Below the pieces are notes generated by a model. That model was not told the DNA's origin. It worked only from the letters and a program-made list of their open reading frames with translations, and made no database searches. Of a DNA stretch of 64,000 bases, positions 38,192 to 46,337 are shown one piece after another (position 1 is the stretch's first letter; every line of letters begins with the position of its first letter). This DNA is from an uncultured Lachnospiraceae bacterium. Lineage in GTDB: Bacteria > Bacillota > Clostridia > Lachnospirales > Lachnospiraceae. The stretch lies in NCBI GenBank assembly GCA_910584945.1, contig CAJUDY010000002.1, positions 119,047 through 183,046 on the forward strand, given 5' to 3'. Made by a program: the position numbers and the translations under genes.

Positions 38192-40432
38192 ATGAGCGAA
38201 GAGATGATTATAAAGACAGAATATTCGGACGTCATGCAGAAGTCTTATATTGACTATGCCATGAGCGTCATTGTAGCCCGGGCGCTGCCGGATGTGAGAG
38301 ACGGGCTGAAGCCGGTGCAGAGGCGGACCCTTTATGATATGCATGAGCTGGGCATCCGGAGCGATCGGCCTTATCGGAAGTGTGCCCGTATTGTGGGGGA
38401 TACTATGGGTAAATACCATCCCCACGGGGACAGTTCCATCTATGAAGCTCTGGTAGTGATGAGCCAGAACTTTAAAAAAGGACTGCCCCTGGTGGACGGC
38501 CACGGGAACTTTGGCTCCATTGAGGGCGATGGGGCGGCGGCCATGCGTTATACGGAGGCCAGACTTCAGAAAGTGAGCGAGGACGCCCTGCTGGCGGACC
38601 TGGACAAGGATATCGTGGATTTTGTGCCGAATTTTGATGAGACGGAGAAGGAACCGGGGGTTCTGCCCGCCAGGATTCCCCATCTTCTGGTCAACGGCGC
38701 GGAAGGGATCGCCGTGGGCATGTCCACCAGCATCCCGCCCCATAATCTGGGGGAGACCATCGACGCCATGAAAGCCTATATGAAGAACTCCAAGCTGACC
38801 GTGGAAGATCTCTTAAAGATCATGCCGGGGCCGGACTTCCCCACCGGCGGCATCGTGGTCAACAAGGATGAACTGACCGAGATCTACCGGACCGGCAGCG
38901 GCAAGATCAAGGTCCGGGGCAAGGTGGAAGTGGAGAAGTTAAAGGGTGGAAAGGAGCAGCTGGTCATCACGGAGATTCCCTACACCATGATCGGCGCCAA
39001 CATCGGCAAGTTTTTGAACGATATCGGTACTTTGGTGGAGACGAAGAAGACCACGGACATCGTGGACATTACCAATCAGTCCTCCAAGGAGGGCATCCGG
39101 ATCGTGCTGGAGCTTAGAAAGGGAGCAGACACCGAGCAGCTTACCAATATGCTCTACAAAAAGACCCGGCTGGAGGACACCTTCGGCGTCAACATGCTGG
39201 CGGTGGCGGACGGAAGGCCGGAGACTCTGGGCCTGACCCAGATCTTCGACCATGTGATCGACTTCCAGTTCGAACTGAATACAAGGAAATACCGGACCCT
39301 GCTGAACAAAGAGCTGGACAAAAAAGAGATTCAGGAGGGCCTCATGAAGGCCTGCGACGTGATCGATCTGATCATCGAGATTTTAAGAGGCAGCCGGGAC
39401 TTAAAGATGGCCAAGGCCTGCCTGATGAGCGGACAGACAGAAGGCATCCGTTTCAAGTCGGAAAGGTCGAAAAAGCAGGCGGCGAAGCTTCATTTTACCG
39501 AGCGACAGGCGACGGCGATCCTGGAGATGCGGCTCTATCGGCTCATCGGCCTGGAGATCGAGGCTCTGATGAAAGAACATGAGGCCACCATGAAGAACAT
39601 CGCAAGGTACTCGGAGATTCTCAACAATTACGACGAGATGGCGAAGGTGATCATCAAGGAGCTGGATCGCTTTAAAAAGACCTACGCGGTGCCGAGAAAG
39701 ACTGTGATTGAGAACGGCAAGGAAGCCGTCTTTGTGGAGAAGAAAGTAGAAGAGATGTCGGTGGTCGTCCTGATGGACCGGTTTGGGTACGTAAGGACCG
39801 TTGATGTGCCTACGTATGAGCGGAACAAGGAGGCGGCGGACAGCGAGAGCCGCCATGTGATCTTCTGCAAAAATACTGACCGGATCTGCGTCTTTACGGA
39901 CGGCGGGAAGATGCATGCGGTGAAAGTGCTGGATCTGCCCTTTGGAAAATTCCGGGACAAAGCCTTTCCTATTGATAACTACAGCAATTTTGACAGCAGC
40001 CAGGAGCAGATGGTCTGTGTGATCAGCATGGAAGAACTGTTAGCAGGAAAAATGCTTTTCGTAACCAGGCAGGGGATGACCAAGGTCGTGGATGGAAAGG
40101 AGTACGATGTGCGTACCCGGACCAGCGCGGCGACCAAGCTGAACGAAGAAGACCGGGTGATTTTCGCCGGGCGGCTTTCGGACCATATGCAGCTGGTCTT
40201 AAGATCTGCGGAGGGGTATTTCCTGCGGTTTGGTACAGAGGAGATTCCGGAGAAGAAAAAAGCGGCCGTGGGCGTGCGGGCCATAAAGCTTTCGGATACG
40301 GATATCTTGGAGGAGGCGTACCTGTTTGCCAAGGGAACGGAGCGAAGCATCTCTTATAAGGAAAAAGAGGTGGCGCTTCACAAATTAAAGTCGGCGGGAA
40401 GGGATCAGAAGGGGACGAAGATCCGCGTGTAG
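38192..40432 (+). CDS. Type IIA topoisomerase subunit A (ParC/GyrA-like)
   Basis: 746 aa, DNA cleavage subunit. The active-site Tyr is in [12 protein letters not shown]. The quinolone region [15 protein letters not shown] has Ser and Glu at the classical sites, so no resistance substitution is seen there. After the winged-helix/tower core and coiled coil, a C-terminal beta-pinwheel (about 490-746; [13 protein letters not shown]) is present, but I cannot find the GyrA-box (Q-[RK]-R-G-G-[RK]-G) that gives gyrase its DNA wrapping. This favours decatenating topoisomerase IV over gyrase. An operon with the B subunit is clear (GGAGGGACC before ATG). Which cellular enzyme it is stays an inference. 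Confidence 0.88.
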   Translation: MSEEMIIKTEYSDVMQKSYIDYAMSVIVARALPDVRDGLKPVQRRTLYDMHELGIRSDRPYRKCARIVGDTMGKYHPHGDSSIYEALVVMSQNFKKGLPLVDGHGNFGSIEGDGAAAMRYTEARLQKVSEDALLADLDKDIVDFVPNFDETEKEPGVLPARIPHLLVNGAEGIAVGMSTSIPPHNLGETIDAMKAYMKNSKLTVEDLLKIMPGPDFPTGGIVVNKDELTEIYRTGSGKIKVRGKVEVEKLKGGKEQLVITEIPYTMIGANIGKFLNDIGTLVETKKTTDIVDITNQSSKEGIRIVLELRKGADTEQLTNMLYKKTRLEDTFGVNMLAVADGRPETLGLTQIFDHVIDFQFELNTRKYRTLLNKELDKKEIQEGLMKACDVIDLIIEILRGSRDLKMAKACLMSGQTEGIRFKSERSKKQAAKLHFTERQATAILEMRLYRLIGLEIEALMKEHEATMKNIARYSEILNNYDEMAKVIIKELDRFKKTYAVPRKTVIENGKEAVFVEKKVEEMSVVVLMDRFGYVRTVDVPTYERNKEAADSESRHVIFCKNTDRICVFTDGGKMHAVKVLDLPFGKFRDKAFPIDNYSNFDSSQEQMVCVISMEELLAGKMLFVTRQGMTKVVDGKEYDVRTRTSAATKLNEEDRVIFAGRLSDHMQLVLRSAEGYFLRFGTEEIPEKKKAAVGVRAIKLSDTDILEEAYLFAKGTERSISYKEKEVALHKLKSAGRDQKGTKIRV

Positions 40433-40459
40433 CTTGTTTATACAGAAGAGGAGAACAAG

Positions 40460-41092
40460 ATGAGATTTCGATATGCGATATTTGATATGGACGGAACACT
40501 GCTGGATTCCATTCCCTACTGGGACCGGCTGGTGCCTCAGTTTCTGCGGGAGTGCGGGGTGGAGGCGGGAGACGACGTCAACGGGCGGATGGCGTCCCTG
40601 CCCCTTAACGAATGCGGAGCCTGGTTAAAAGAGCAGTTCTCCCTGCCTCAGGCGCCGGAGGAGATTGTAGAAGTGCTGTATCAGAGGATCGGAAAATATT
40701 ATCGGGAAGACATTCTGCCAAGACCGGGCGTGAAGGAGTGGCTGAAAGTCCTTCAGGAAAAGGGCGTCCGCATGTGTGTGGCCACGGCTTCCTCGGCGGA
40801 GCTTGGAAGAGCCGCCATGGAGCGCTGCGGTCTGATGCCCTATCTGGACTTTCTGGTGGACTGCGGCATGGTCGGAGCCGGCAAAGAAAGCCCGGCCGTT
40901 TATCTGCTGGCGGCGGAAAAGTTCGGAGCAAAGGCCGAAGAGTGCGCGGTGGTGGAGGACTCCGGCTTTGCCCTGAAGACCGCGAAGAAAGCAGGATTTT
41001 TCACCATCGGCGTGTATGAGAAGACGGAAGTCGACCAGGAGCGGGTCAGAAGGTACAGCGACTGGTATCTTGGAGAGGGCGATCTCCAATGA
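40460..41092 (+). CDS. HAD-family hydrolase (beta-phosphoglucomutase/phosphatase-like)
   Basis: 210 aa. Motif I IFDMDGTLLDS gives nucleophile and acid Asp; the four-helix cap of subclass I spans about 20-80; motif II is VATASSAELG; motif III Lys is in GAGKESPAVYLLAAEKFG; motif IV is CAVVEDSGFALKTAKKAG. It resembles the PGMB/YcjU/GPH family, phosphatases or mutases of small sugar phosphates. Substrate unknown. It lies 27 bases after the topoisomerase A gene with AAGAGGAG before the ATG, so it is probably cotranscribed, with no obvious functional tie. Confidence 0.88.
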   Translation: MRFRYAIFDMDGTLLDSIPYWDRLVPQFLRECGVEAGDDVNGRMASLPLNECGAWLKEQFSLPQAPEEIVEVLYQRIGKYYREDILPRPGVKEWLKVLQEKGVRMCVATASSAELGRAAMERCGLMPYLDFLVDCGMVGAGKESPAVYLLAAEKFGAKAEECAVVEDSGFALKTAKKAGFFTIGVYEKTEVDQERVRRYSDWYLGEGDLQ

Positions 41093-41101
41093 ATTTTGCA
41101 T

Positions 41102-41131
41102 CGTAACTGTGAAGATACTGAACCAGTTACG
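41102..41131 (+). repeat. Dispersed hairpin repeat, copy B (after HAD gene)
   Basis: CGTAACTG, 14-base loop (TGAAGATACTGAAC), CAGTTACG: a perfect eight-base stem. Nearly identical to copy C at 57955. It lies ten bases after the HAD gene stop and before the terminator, so it would be part of the 3' untranslated RNA. Confidence 0.65.
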
Positions 41132-41157
41132 CACATAGGCTGATAAAGTACAAAGGA

Positions 41158-41190
41158 GGACTGCCGTGGAAAAAGCGGCGGTCTTTTTTT
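41158..41190 (+). terminator. Terminator after the topoisomerase/HAD operon
   Basis: Stem GGACTGCCG / CGGCGGTC with a G-U, loop of about nine bases, followed by T7. Confidence 0.8.
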
Positions 41191-41198
41191 CGCGTGGG

Positions 41199-41227
41199 TG
41201 AAACTTTTTTGCAGGCCAAAAGGTCTA
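41199..41227 (+). promoter_or_regulatory. Candidate ECF-type promoter upstream of the first sigma gene
   Basis: TGAAAC followed by a T-run (41199-41210), 17 bases after the AAC, then GGTCTA (41222-41227). The GAAAC...CGTC(T)A layout is typical of ECF autoregulated promoters, so the sigma factor may transcribe its own operon. Eye-matched only; the -10 is GGTC rather than CGTC. Confidence 0.5.
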
Positions 41228-41336
41228 ACAATCAGAAAGAAGAAAACCAGCATCTGCCCGAAGGTCGCCCCGGAAGGATTTTACGGAACGAAGTGAGGAC
41301 GGATGCGGAACTTAAATTAAGAAAGGAGGTACGTTC

Positions 41337-41852
41337 GTGAAGAGTACAGATAAAGAGGCGCTGGTGCACAGATGTCTGGTGGAACACTATGAGAAATATT
41401 ATCGGATTGCATACAGCTATACTTTTCAGGAGCAGGACGCCATGGACATCGTGCAGGAGGGCGCCTATCGGGCGATCTTAAAAAGTGATTCCTTAAAAAA
41501 TCCGCAGTACGCAGACACCTGGATCTGCCGGATCATGATGAATGAAGCGGTCCGCTTTCTGAAAAAATACAGAGAACGCACCGTGGCCATGGGGGAAGTA
41601 CCGGAGGAAGGAGCTGAGGATGAGACCAGGGATCTGGATCTTCGCCGGGCCTTGGAGAAACTGAGCGAGGAGGAGCGCAGAATCGTTGTCCTTCGGTATT
41701 TTGAGGAAGAAAAGATTCAGACCATCGCGGACGTCATGGATCTGAAAGTCAATACGGTTAAGAGTCGGCTTCGCCGTGCCGTGGAGAAACTGAAAAAATA
41801 TATGGAGTCAGGAGGCGCAGAGTATGGACAGATGGAAAAAGGAGTACAGTGA
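41337..41852 (+). CDS. ECF-type RNA polymerase sigma factor (SigV-like)
   Basis: 171 aa, GTG start behind AAAGGAGGT. Sigma region 2 (about 15-75; YSYTFQEQDAMDIVQEGAYRAI) and region 4 HTH (about 115-165; IVVLRYFEEEKIQTIADVMDLKVNTVKSRL). The next gene, overlapping by 29 bases, encodes a membrane protein with RsiV features. That combination matches the ECF30/SigV class, released by lysozyme in Bacillus subtilis, Enterococcus faecalis and Clostridioides difficile. The inducer here is inferred from family only. Confidence 0.88.
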   Translation: MKSTDKEALVHRCLVEHYEKYYRIAYSYTFQEQDAMDIVQEGAYRAILKSDSLKNPQYADTWICRIMMNEAVRFLKKYRERTVAMGEVPEEGAEDETRDLDLRRALEKLSEEERRIVVLRYFEEEKIQTIADVMDLKVNTVKSRLRRAVEKLKKYMESGGAEYGQMEKGVQ

Positions 41853-42675
41853 GATTGTGGTGCCGGAAAATGGAAGAAAAAAGATGGAGGAAGCGATTAT
41901 GAGAGCCAAAGAGAGCAAAAAGAGAGCAAAAAGAAACCGGGTATTCCGCTATGCGGGCAGTGCGGCGGCGGTATTTGCCATTCTTTTGATTCTCCCAAAT
42001 ACCAGCCGGACAGCGGCGGCGGCCATGCAGCAGATTCCGGTTCTGGGAGAATTTTTCAAGGTAGTGACGATTCGGGAGTATCAGGTGGATGAGGACCGCT
42101 ATCAGGCGGATGTGAAAGTGCCGGAGGTGGTACCGGAACCGGCGGAAGGAGTGACCGAGGAGACGGCGGAACAGGCGAAGGAGACCGCCGACGCCATCAA
42201 CTTTGACATTCAGAAAGTGACCGATGAACTGATCGAAGAGTTCAAAAGCACCATGGAAGAGTTTGAGGACGGTTACGGGGACATTTTGGTGGACAGCAAG
42301 GTGCTGACCGACGACGAACGGTGGTTTTCTCTGGAGCTGGTGCTTTATCAGGGAGCGGGCAGCGGGTATGAGCGTCGGCGTCATTACACCATTGACAAGA
42401 CCACCGGCAAAAGGGCGCAGCTTTCGGAGTTTTTTGGTGAAGATTACGTGGAGACCATCAGCGAGGAAGTAAAAACCCAGATGCGCAAACGTATGGCGGA
42501 GGATGAGAATCTGACCTACTGGATTGACAACGAAGATATTCCTGAATGGAACTTTACATCGATCTCCGAGAATCAGGACTTCTACATCAACAAGGACGGA
42601 AAAGCGGTGATCTGCTTTGACGAGTATGAGGTCGCACCCGGATATATGGGGTGTGTGGAGTTTGTAATGGAATAA
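41824..42675 (+). CDS. RsiV-like membrane anti-sigma factor
   Basis: 283 aa. A short cytoplasmic basic segment (about 1-40) would bind the sigma factor. One transmembrane helix (about 42-60; YAGSAAAVFAILLILPN) follows, with an extracellular part holding a linker and a DUF3298-like domain (about 190-283; ELVLYQGAGSGYERRRHYTIDKTTG, ENQDFYINKDGKAVICFDEYEVAPG). In known RsiV proteins DUF3298 binds lysozyme, triggering signal-peptidase and site-2 cleavage. The ATG at 41824 overlaps the sigma gene end and has GGAGGCGCAG upstream. Translationally coupled to the sigma factor. Confidence 0.82.
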   Translation: MDRWKKEYSEIVVPENGRKKMEEAIMRAKESKKRAKRNRVFRYAGSAAAVFAILLILPNTSRTAAAAMQQIPVLGEFFKVVTIREYQVDEDRYQADVKVPEVVPEPAEGVTEETAEQAKETADAINFDIQKVTDELIEEFKSTMEEFEDGYGDILVDSKVLTDDERWFSLELVLYQGAGSGYERRRHYTIDKTTGKRAQLSEFFGEDYVETISEEVKTQMRKRMAEDENLTYWIDNEDIPEWNFTSISENQDFYINKDGKAVICFDEYEVAPGYMGCVEFVME

Positions 42676-42793
42676 TCGTACGTTTTTAAGAAATTATTAA
42701 GGAGAATTAAGAAGATTTTCTCAAAAGGTTGTAGTAAAATAAAGAAAAACTGCGTTTATATAGATGTAAATGCATTTACCGGGAGGATAAATT

Positions 42794-43345
42794 ATGTTTC
42801 TGTTTCTGGCGCTTCTGGACAGTCCGGAGGAACAGGAAAAATTCACGGAAGTCTACAACCAGTATCGGCATTTCATGTGGTATGTGGCCAATCAGAAGCT
42901 GCAGGACGCACAGCTTGCGGAGGATGCGGTGCAGGAAGCTTTTTTCGCCCTGACCAGGCATATGGATCAGGTGGAAGAGGTACATAGTCCCAGGACGAAA
43001 AAGTTCCTGGCCACGATTGTCCGAAGCAAAGCGGTAGATCTCTTAAGGAAGAGAAAACCGGCGGAAGAGCTCAGAGAGTATCTGGCGGAGGAAAAAGGCG
43101 GCGGAGATCTTTTGGAGCAGTATCTGACAAAAGAGAACTATCATTATCTGATCACCTGCATTCTGGAACTGGAGGATTATTACCGGGTAGTATTTGAGTA
43201 CAAATACCTCTATCAGATGGGAGACGCTCAGATTGGGGATATTCTCGGGATTTCTGCCAAGAATGTGAATGTACGTTACTTCCGGGCCAGGAAGAAACTG
43301 CAGGAGATGATTCAGAAGGAGGGCGGCCGGTTTGAAAGAGCATAA
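42794..43345 (+). CDS. Second ECF-type sigma factor
   Basis: 183 aa. Sigma region 2 (about 20-80; YVANQKLQDAQLAEDAVQEAFFALT), a Lys/Arg linker (VRSKAVDLLRKRKPAEEL) and region 4 (about 120-175; QMGDAQIGDILGISAKNVNVRYFRARKKL). Start ATG after CGGGAGGATAAATT. It is only distantly like the first sigma factor, so not a recent duplicate. A 118-base gap separates it from the RsiV-like gene and no convincing promoter was found. It overlaps the next gene by 14 bases, the usual arrangement with an anti-sigma factor. Confidence 0.82.
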   Translation: MFLFLALLDSPEEQEKFTEVYNQYRHFMWYVANQKLQDAQLAEDAVQEAFFALTRHMDQVEEVHSPRTKKFLATIVRSKAVDLLRKRKPAEELREYLAEEKGGGDLLEQYLTKENYHYLITCILELEDYYRVVFEYKYLYQMGDAQIGDILGISAKNVNVRYFRARKKLQEMIQKEGGRFERA

Positions 43346-44204
43346 AGAGCGTTCCAAAGGAGAAGAGCTGCTGACTCAGGTTTTGGAAGAATGCCTGGAG
43401 GAGGATTTAAGTTTTGTGCCTCCGGAAGGGGAGATTGCCAGAACACACCGTTTTTCCCAGGAGTTTGAAGAGACGATGCGAAAGCTTCTGGAAGAGTTGT
43501 CGAAAGCGTATCAGAAGAAGATTCAGAGACATTTTTCCCCCAGATTCGGCCAGTGGGCCGCCTGCATCCTGGTGTTTTGCGCCTGCGGATGGCTGTTCTA
43601 TCAGGTGAGCGGCCAGATCGGCGGCAGTCGGACGACGGAGGAGATGGCAGACACGGCGGCGCCGGAGGAAGCTGCTTCCGGGGAAGCCTTTGACGCGGGG
43701 GACGAAGGACTGGAAGCGGCGGCGGAAGACGCGCCGGCTTCCGAGGAAGAGCCGGAGTCCGCGCCGTCCGGAGGCGCGGCCCTGGAGGGAAGGACCTACT
43801 GCGACCGGACGGTCTATCCCGTTCCCGAGCAGGAGGTGCCCGAGGAGCTGGGGGGCGTGACCACACGGGTGAACTGCCCGGTGCTGGAAGAAGACAACCC
43901 GATCCTGATGCTGACTATCGGCAACACCGGGGAGGAAGATATCCGTTATCAGAGTCCGTCCGAGCTGCAGGTATGGCTTGAGGATGCCTGGTATCTGATC
44001 CCGGCCGGTCCGGAGTCGGAGGGAGAGTGGCTGATGCTGGAGGCCGGTATGGCGGTGGACGAGGAGATCAACCTGTCCGTCTATCAGATTGACCATGAGG
44101 CGAGACAGTATCGGCTGGTCACTCATACAGAGCAGGGTTCTGTGGGGGCGGAATTTACCTTTTCGGAAATGTTTGAAAAAACCATGGAAGAGCAGGAGGA
44201 TTAA
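43332..44204 (+). CDS. Probable anti-sigma factor with Ig-like extracellular domain
   Basis: 290 aa, TTG start overlapping the sigma gene with GGAGGGCGG upstream. A cytoplasmic acidic/basic helical region (about 1-70) precedes one transmembrane helix (about 73-91; WAACILVFCACGWLFYQV). An outside Ala/Glu-rich spacer (95-145) and a beta-rich domain (about 165-280; NPILMLTIGNTGEEDIRYQSP) follow, resembling bacterial Ig-like domains. Position and topology argue for the cognate anti-sigma factor of the second ECF sigma. I do not recognise a named family with certainty. Confidence 0.65.
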   Translation: MKEHKERSKGEELLTQVLEECLEEDLSFVPPEGEIARTHRFSQEFEETMRKLLEELSKAYQKKIQRHFSPRFGQWAACILVFCACGWLFYQVSGQIGGSRTTEEMADTAAPEEAASGEAFDAGDEGLEAAAEDAPASEEEPESAPSGGAALEGRTYCDRTVYPVPEQEVPEELGGVTTRVNCPVLEEDNPILMLTIGNTGEEDIRYQSPSELQVWLEDAWYLIPAGPESEGEWLMLEAGMAVDEEINLSVYQIDHEARQYRLVTHTEQGSVGAEFTFSEMFEKTMEEQED

Positions 44205-44206
44205 GT

Positions 44207-45196
44207 ATGAAAATCAGAAAAAGGGCAGCGGTACTGTGGATGACGGCTCTTACGCTTTTGCTGGCAGTCGGATGCGGGGGCTCGCCAAAGGATGCAGCCG
44301 CCGGCGCAACCTCGGAAAGTATCGCCATGAATACGGCGGCGGCTATGCCGCAGGAAGTCGCAGAAGCTGCCTCCGAAGAGATGGACGGCGGCGCGATCAC
44401 TTCGGAGAACGGCATCGATCCGGCTGCCGAGACCGGGAGGAAGCTGATCCGGACGATACGTCTGGAGCTGCAGACCAAAGAGTACGACGAGCTGCTCGAC
44501 GGGATTGGGAAGAAAATCCAGGAGATGAACGGCTACATTGAGAATTCTTCTGTGTGGGGCAACAGCTACACGAGCAGCAGTACCCGGAACTGCGAGTACA
44601 CGGTGCGGATTCCTTCGGACCGTCTGGACGAATTTGTCCAGGTGGTGGGGGAGCTGGGCAATGTGGTCTACAAAAATGAGTATGTGGAAGACGTGACCCT
44701 TCAATATGTGGATGTGGAGAGTCATAAAAAGGCGCTGGAGATCGAACGGGACCGGCTTTTGGAGCTTCTGGAAAAAGCAGAGAATCTGGAGGACCTTCTG
44801 GCCATCGAAAGCCGACTCTCGGACGTGCGCTATGAGCTGGAGAATTACGGCAGCCAGAAGCGCTATCTGGATAATCAGATTGATTACAGTACCGTCAGTC
44901 TGTCCATTACAGAAGTAGAGCGGATCACCGATACCGGCAAGAAGACCTTCTTCCAGGAGATCGCGGAGCGCTTCGGCAACAGCCTGTACGGAGTGGGACG
45001 AGGTCTTCGGAGCTTTGTCATCGTATTCATTGGCTCTCTGCCCATACTGGTGTTCTGGGCGGCAGTCATCGCCGTGTTCGTGCTGATCATTTGGAAGCTT
45101 TTCTACGGGAAAAAGGAAAAAGGCGAAAAAGAGAAGAAGCGGTTTTTCCGCAAGAAAGAGTCCAAAGAAGAAAAGAACAAAGAGAACAAACCATAA
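44207..45196 (+). CDS. DUF4349 lipoprotein
   Basis: 329 aa. Signal peptide with lipobox AVGC (Cys near residue 23). Ser/Ala/Glu linker (25-80), then the DUF4349 domain (about 85-250; YTVRIPSDRLDEFVQVVGELG, VTLQYVDVESHKKALEIERDRLL), an alpha/beta and coiled-coil unit. A C-terminal transmembrane helix (about 275-297; PILVFWAAVIAVFVLIIWKLF) and a Lys/Glu-rich tail follow. Function unknown; DUF4349 proteins are often encoded with sigma/anti-sigma pairs. It starts two bases after the anti-sigma gene, so one operon of four or five genes is likely, and ends at a terminator. Confidence 0.85.
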   Translation: MKIRKRAAVLWMTALTLLLAVGCGGSPKDAAAGATSESIAMNTAAAMPQEVAEAASEEMDGGAITSENGIDPAAETGRKLIRTIRLELQTKEYDELLDGIGKKIQEMNGYIENSSVWGNSYTSSSTRNCEYTVRIPSDRLDEFVQVVGELGNVVYKNEYVEDVTLQYVDVESHKKALEIERDRLLELLEKAENLEDLLAIESRLSDVRYELENYGSQKRYLDNQIDYSTVSLSITEVERITDTGKKTFFQEIAERFGNSLYGVGRGLRSFVIVFIGSLPILVFWAAVIAVFVLIIWKLFYGKKEKGEKEKKRFFRKKESKEEKNKENKP

Positions 45197-45203
45197 AAAG
45201 AAG

Positions 45204-45236
45204 TCCCCGGGAAGGATCTCCCGGGGATCACTTTTT
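45204..45236. terminator. Bidirectional terminator
   Basis: Stem TCCCCGGGA / TCCCGGGGA with six-base loop, followed by TCACTTTTT on the plus strand and, read on the minus strand, by CTTCTTTTT. It serves the DUF4349 gene and the convergent methyltransferase gene. Confidence 0.8.
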
Positions 45237-45238
45237 GA

Positions 45239-46084
45239 TCACTGCTTTATAAGCACCGCGCTCCCATGAAGATCCGGCAGAGGGAGCACCGTCAGATGCC
45301 GTTCCTGGCAGAAGGTCCGCACCGCCCGTCCCGCGCCTTCAAACTGGGCGCTGTTGTAGTCGTGAATCAGGATCGCGCCTCCGGGTACCAGCCGCGGCCA
45401 GAAGGCCGAAAGGCCCGCAAGGACCGGTTCGTAGAGGTCCGGGTCCAGACTTACAAAGGCCAGGGGCGGTAAGTCAGGGGGGAGCGTGTCCGGAAAATGC
45501 CCCTTTAAGAAGACCGCTCGGTCCGGGTGGGGGAGACGCGCGCGCACCTTCTCCACGCTGGTGTCGGAGAAGTCTCCGGCAGCGGCTCTGGCGCCGGGGG
45601 AAAGACTTTTCTCCATCTTCACATCCGCGTCGGAAAAACCAGTGAAGGTGTCAAAGAGATAGAGCGTCCGGGTGGGAAAAAGCCGGTTGATCTCCGCGGC
45701 GAAAGCACCCTGGTAGACACCCAGCTCCGCCACGGCGCCGGGGAGTTTTCGGTCTTCGATCTCCCGGGCGAGGAGTCTTAGATGGGCAAGCCTTAAGTCC
45801 ATGACTTTTCGGAACGGATTTAAGGATTCTACGGCGCCCTGATAGCCGTCTCTTTGAAGCTGTTCTTCGATGGAGCGCACCGCGTCTTTATTCAGCACGG
45901 CGATCAAGACCAGATCCGGCTGATATTCCGGAATTCGCTCCGGGGCAATGACGGGGATTCCCTCTAAAGAAGTCCCCCATGTGCCGGGGTTGTTGTCTGC
46001 AAAAGCAAGAAGCTCACAGTCGTACGGAAGCCACCGGGCTGCCATCTGCCCGCCCTGGCCGCTTCCAAATAAAATAATTCTCAT
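45239..46084 (-). CDS. TylF/MycF-like methyltransferase with N-terminal Rossmann domain
   Basis: 281 aa, minus strand. Residues 1-95 form a nucleotide-binding Rossmann unit (IILFGSGQGGQMAARWL, AFADNNPGTWGTSLEGIPVIAPE), as in sugar-modifying proteins. Residues 110-281 match the macrocin O-methyltransferase (TylF) family: VAELGVYQGAFAAEIN (SAM site), LYLFDTFTGFSDADVKMEKS, FVSLDPDLYEPVLAG and LIHDYNSAQFEGAGRAV with metal-ligand Asp residues. Likely modifies a surface sugar. No polysaccharide locus is adjacent. The start follows an AGGAGG-type site read on the minus strand (complement of CCTCC at 46090). Confidence 0.82.
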   Translation of the reverse strand: MRIILFGSGQGGQMAARWLPYDCELLAFADNNPGTWGTSLEGIPVIAPERIPEYQPDLVLIAVLNKDAVRSIEEQLQRDGYQGAVESLNPFRKVMDLRLAHLRLLAREIEDRKLPGAVAELGVYQGAFAAEINRLFPTRTLYLFDTFTGFSDADVKMEKSLSPGARAAAGDFSDTSVEKVRARLPHPDRAVFLKGHFPDTLPPDLPPLAFVSLDPDLYEPVLAGLSAFWPRLVPGGAILIHDYNSAQFEGAGRAVRTFCQERHLTVLPLPDLHGSAVLIKQ

Positions 46085-46148
46085 AAAACCTCCTGTAAAA
46101 AAGATTTTATTATTCTCAAAATAGAATAATAAGGACAGTGAAAATACA

Positions 46149-46177
46149 TTGACCGGATTGTCACAATCAACTATACT
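46149..46177 (+). promoter_or_regulatory. Promoter of the aldehyde oxidoreductase gene with internal palindrome
   Basis: TTGACC (46149-46154), 17-base spacer, TATACT (46172-46177). Inside the spacer is a perfect inverted repeat GATTGT-C-ACAATC (46156-46168), an ideal repressor site. A second repeat TATAC-N5-GTATA (46172-46186) overlaps the -10. The 160-base leader to the ATG holds no obvious ORF. Confidence 0.65.
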
Positions 46178-46337
46178 TGATGTATAACAGTGAATTTATT
46201 GTGCATTTTGACCATTCATTTCCAGGACCAGCCGATCATCTGACTCTATTTTAGCAGAAAGAGAAAGGTTTGAACAGCGGCCTTTTGGCAGAATTCCGGA
46301 AAAGATGCGCAGGAAAAGGATTTCAAGGAGGTATGGA

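Noticed and set aside
42676..42793. Separate promoter for the second ECF sigma gene
   Set aside because: Only weak box combinations (for example TTGTAG with a distant TATATA) could be found; read-through from the first pair is as likely.
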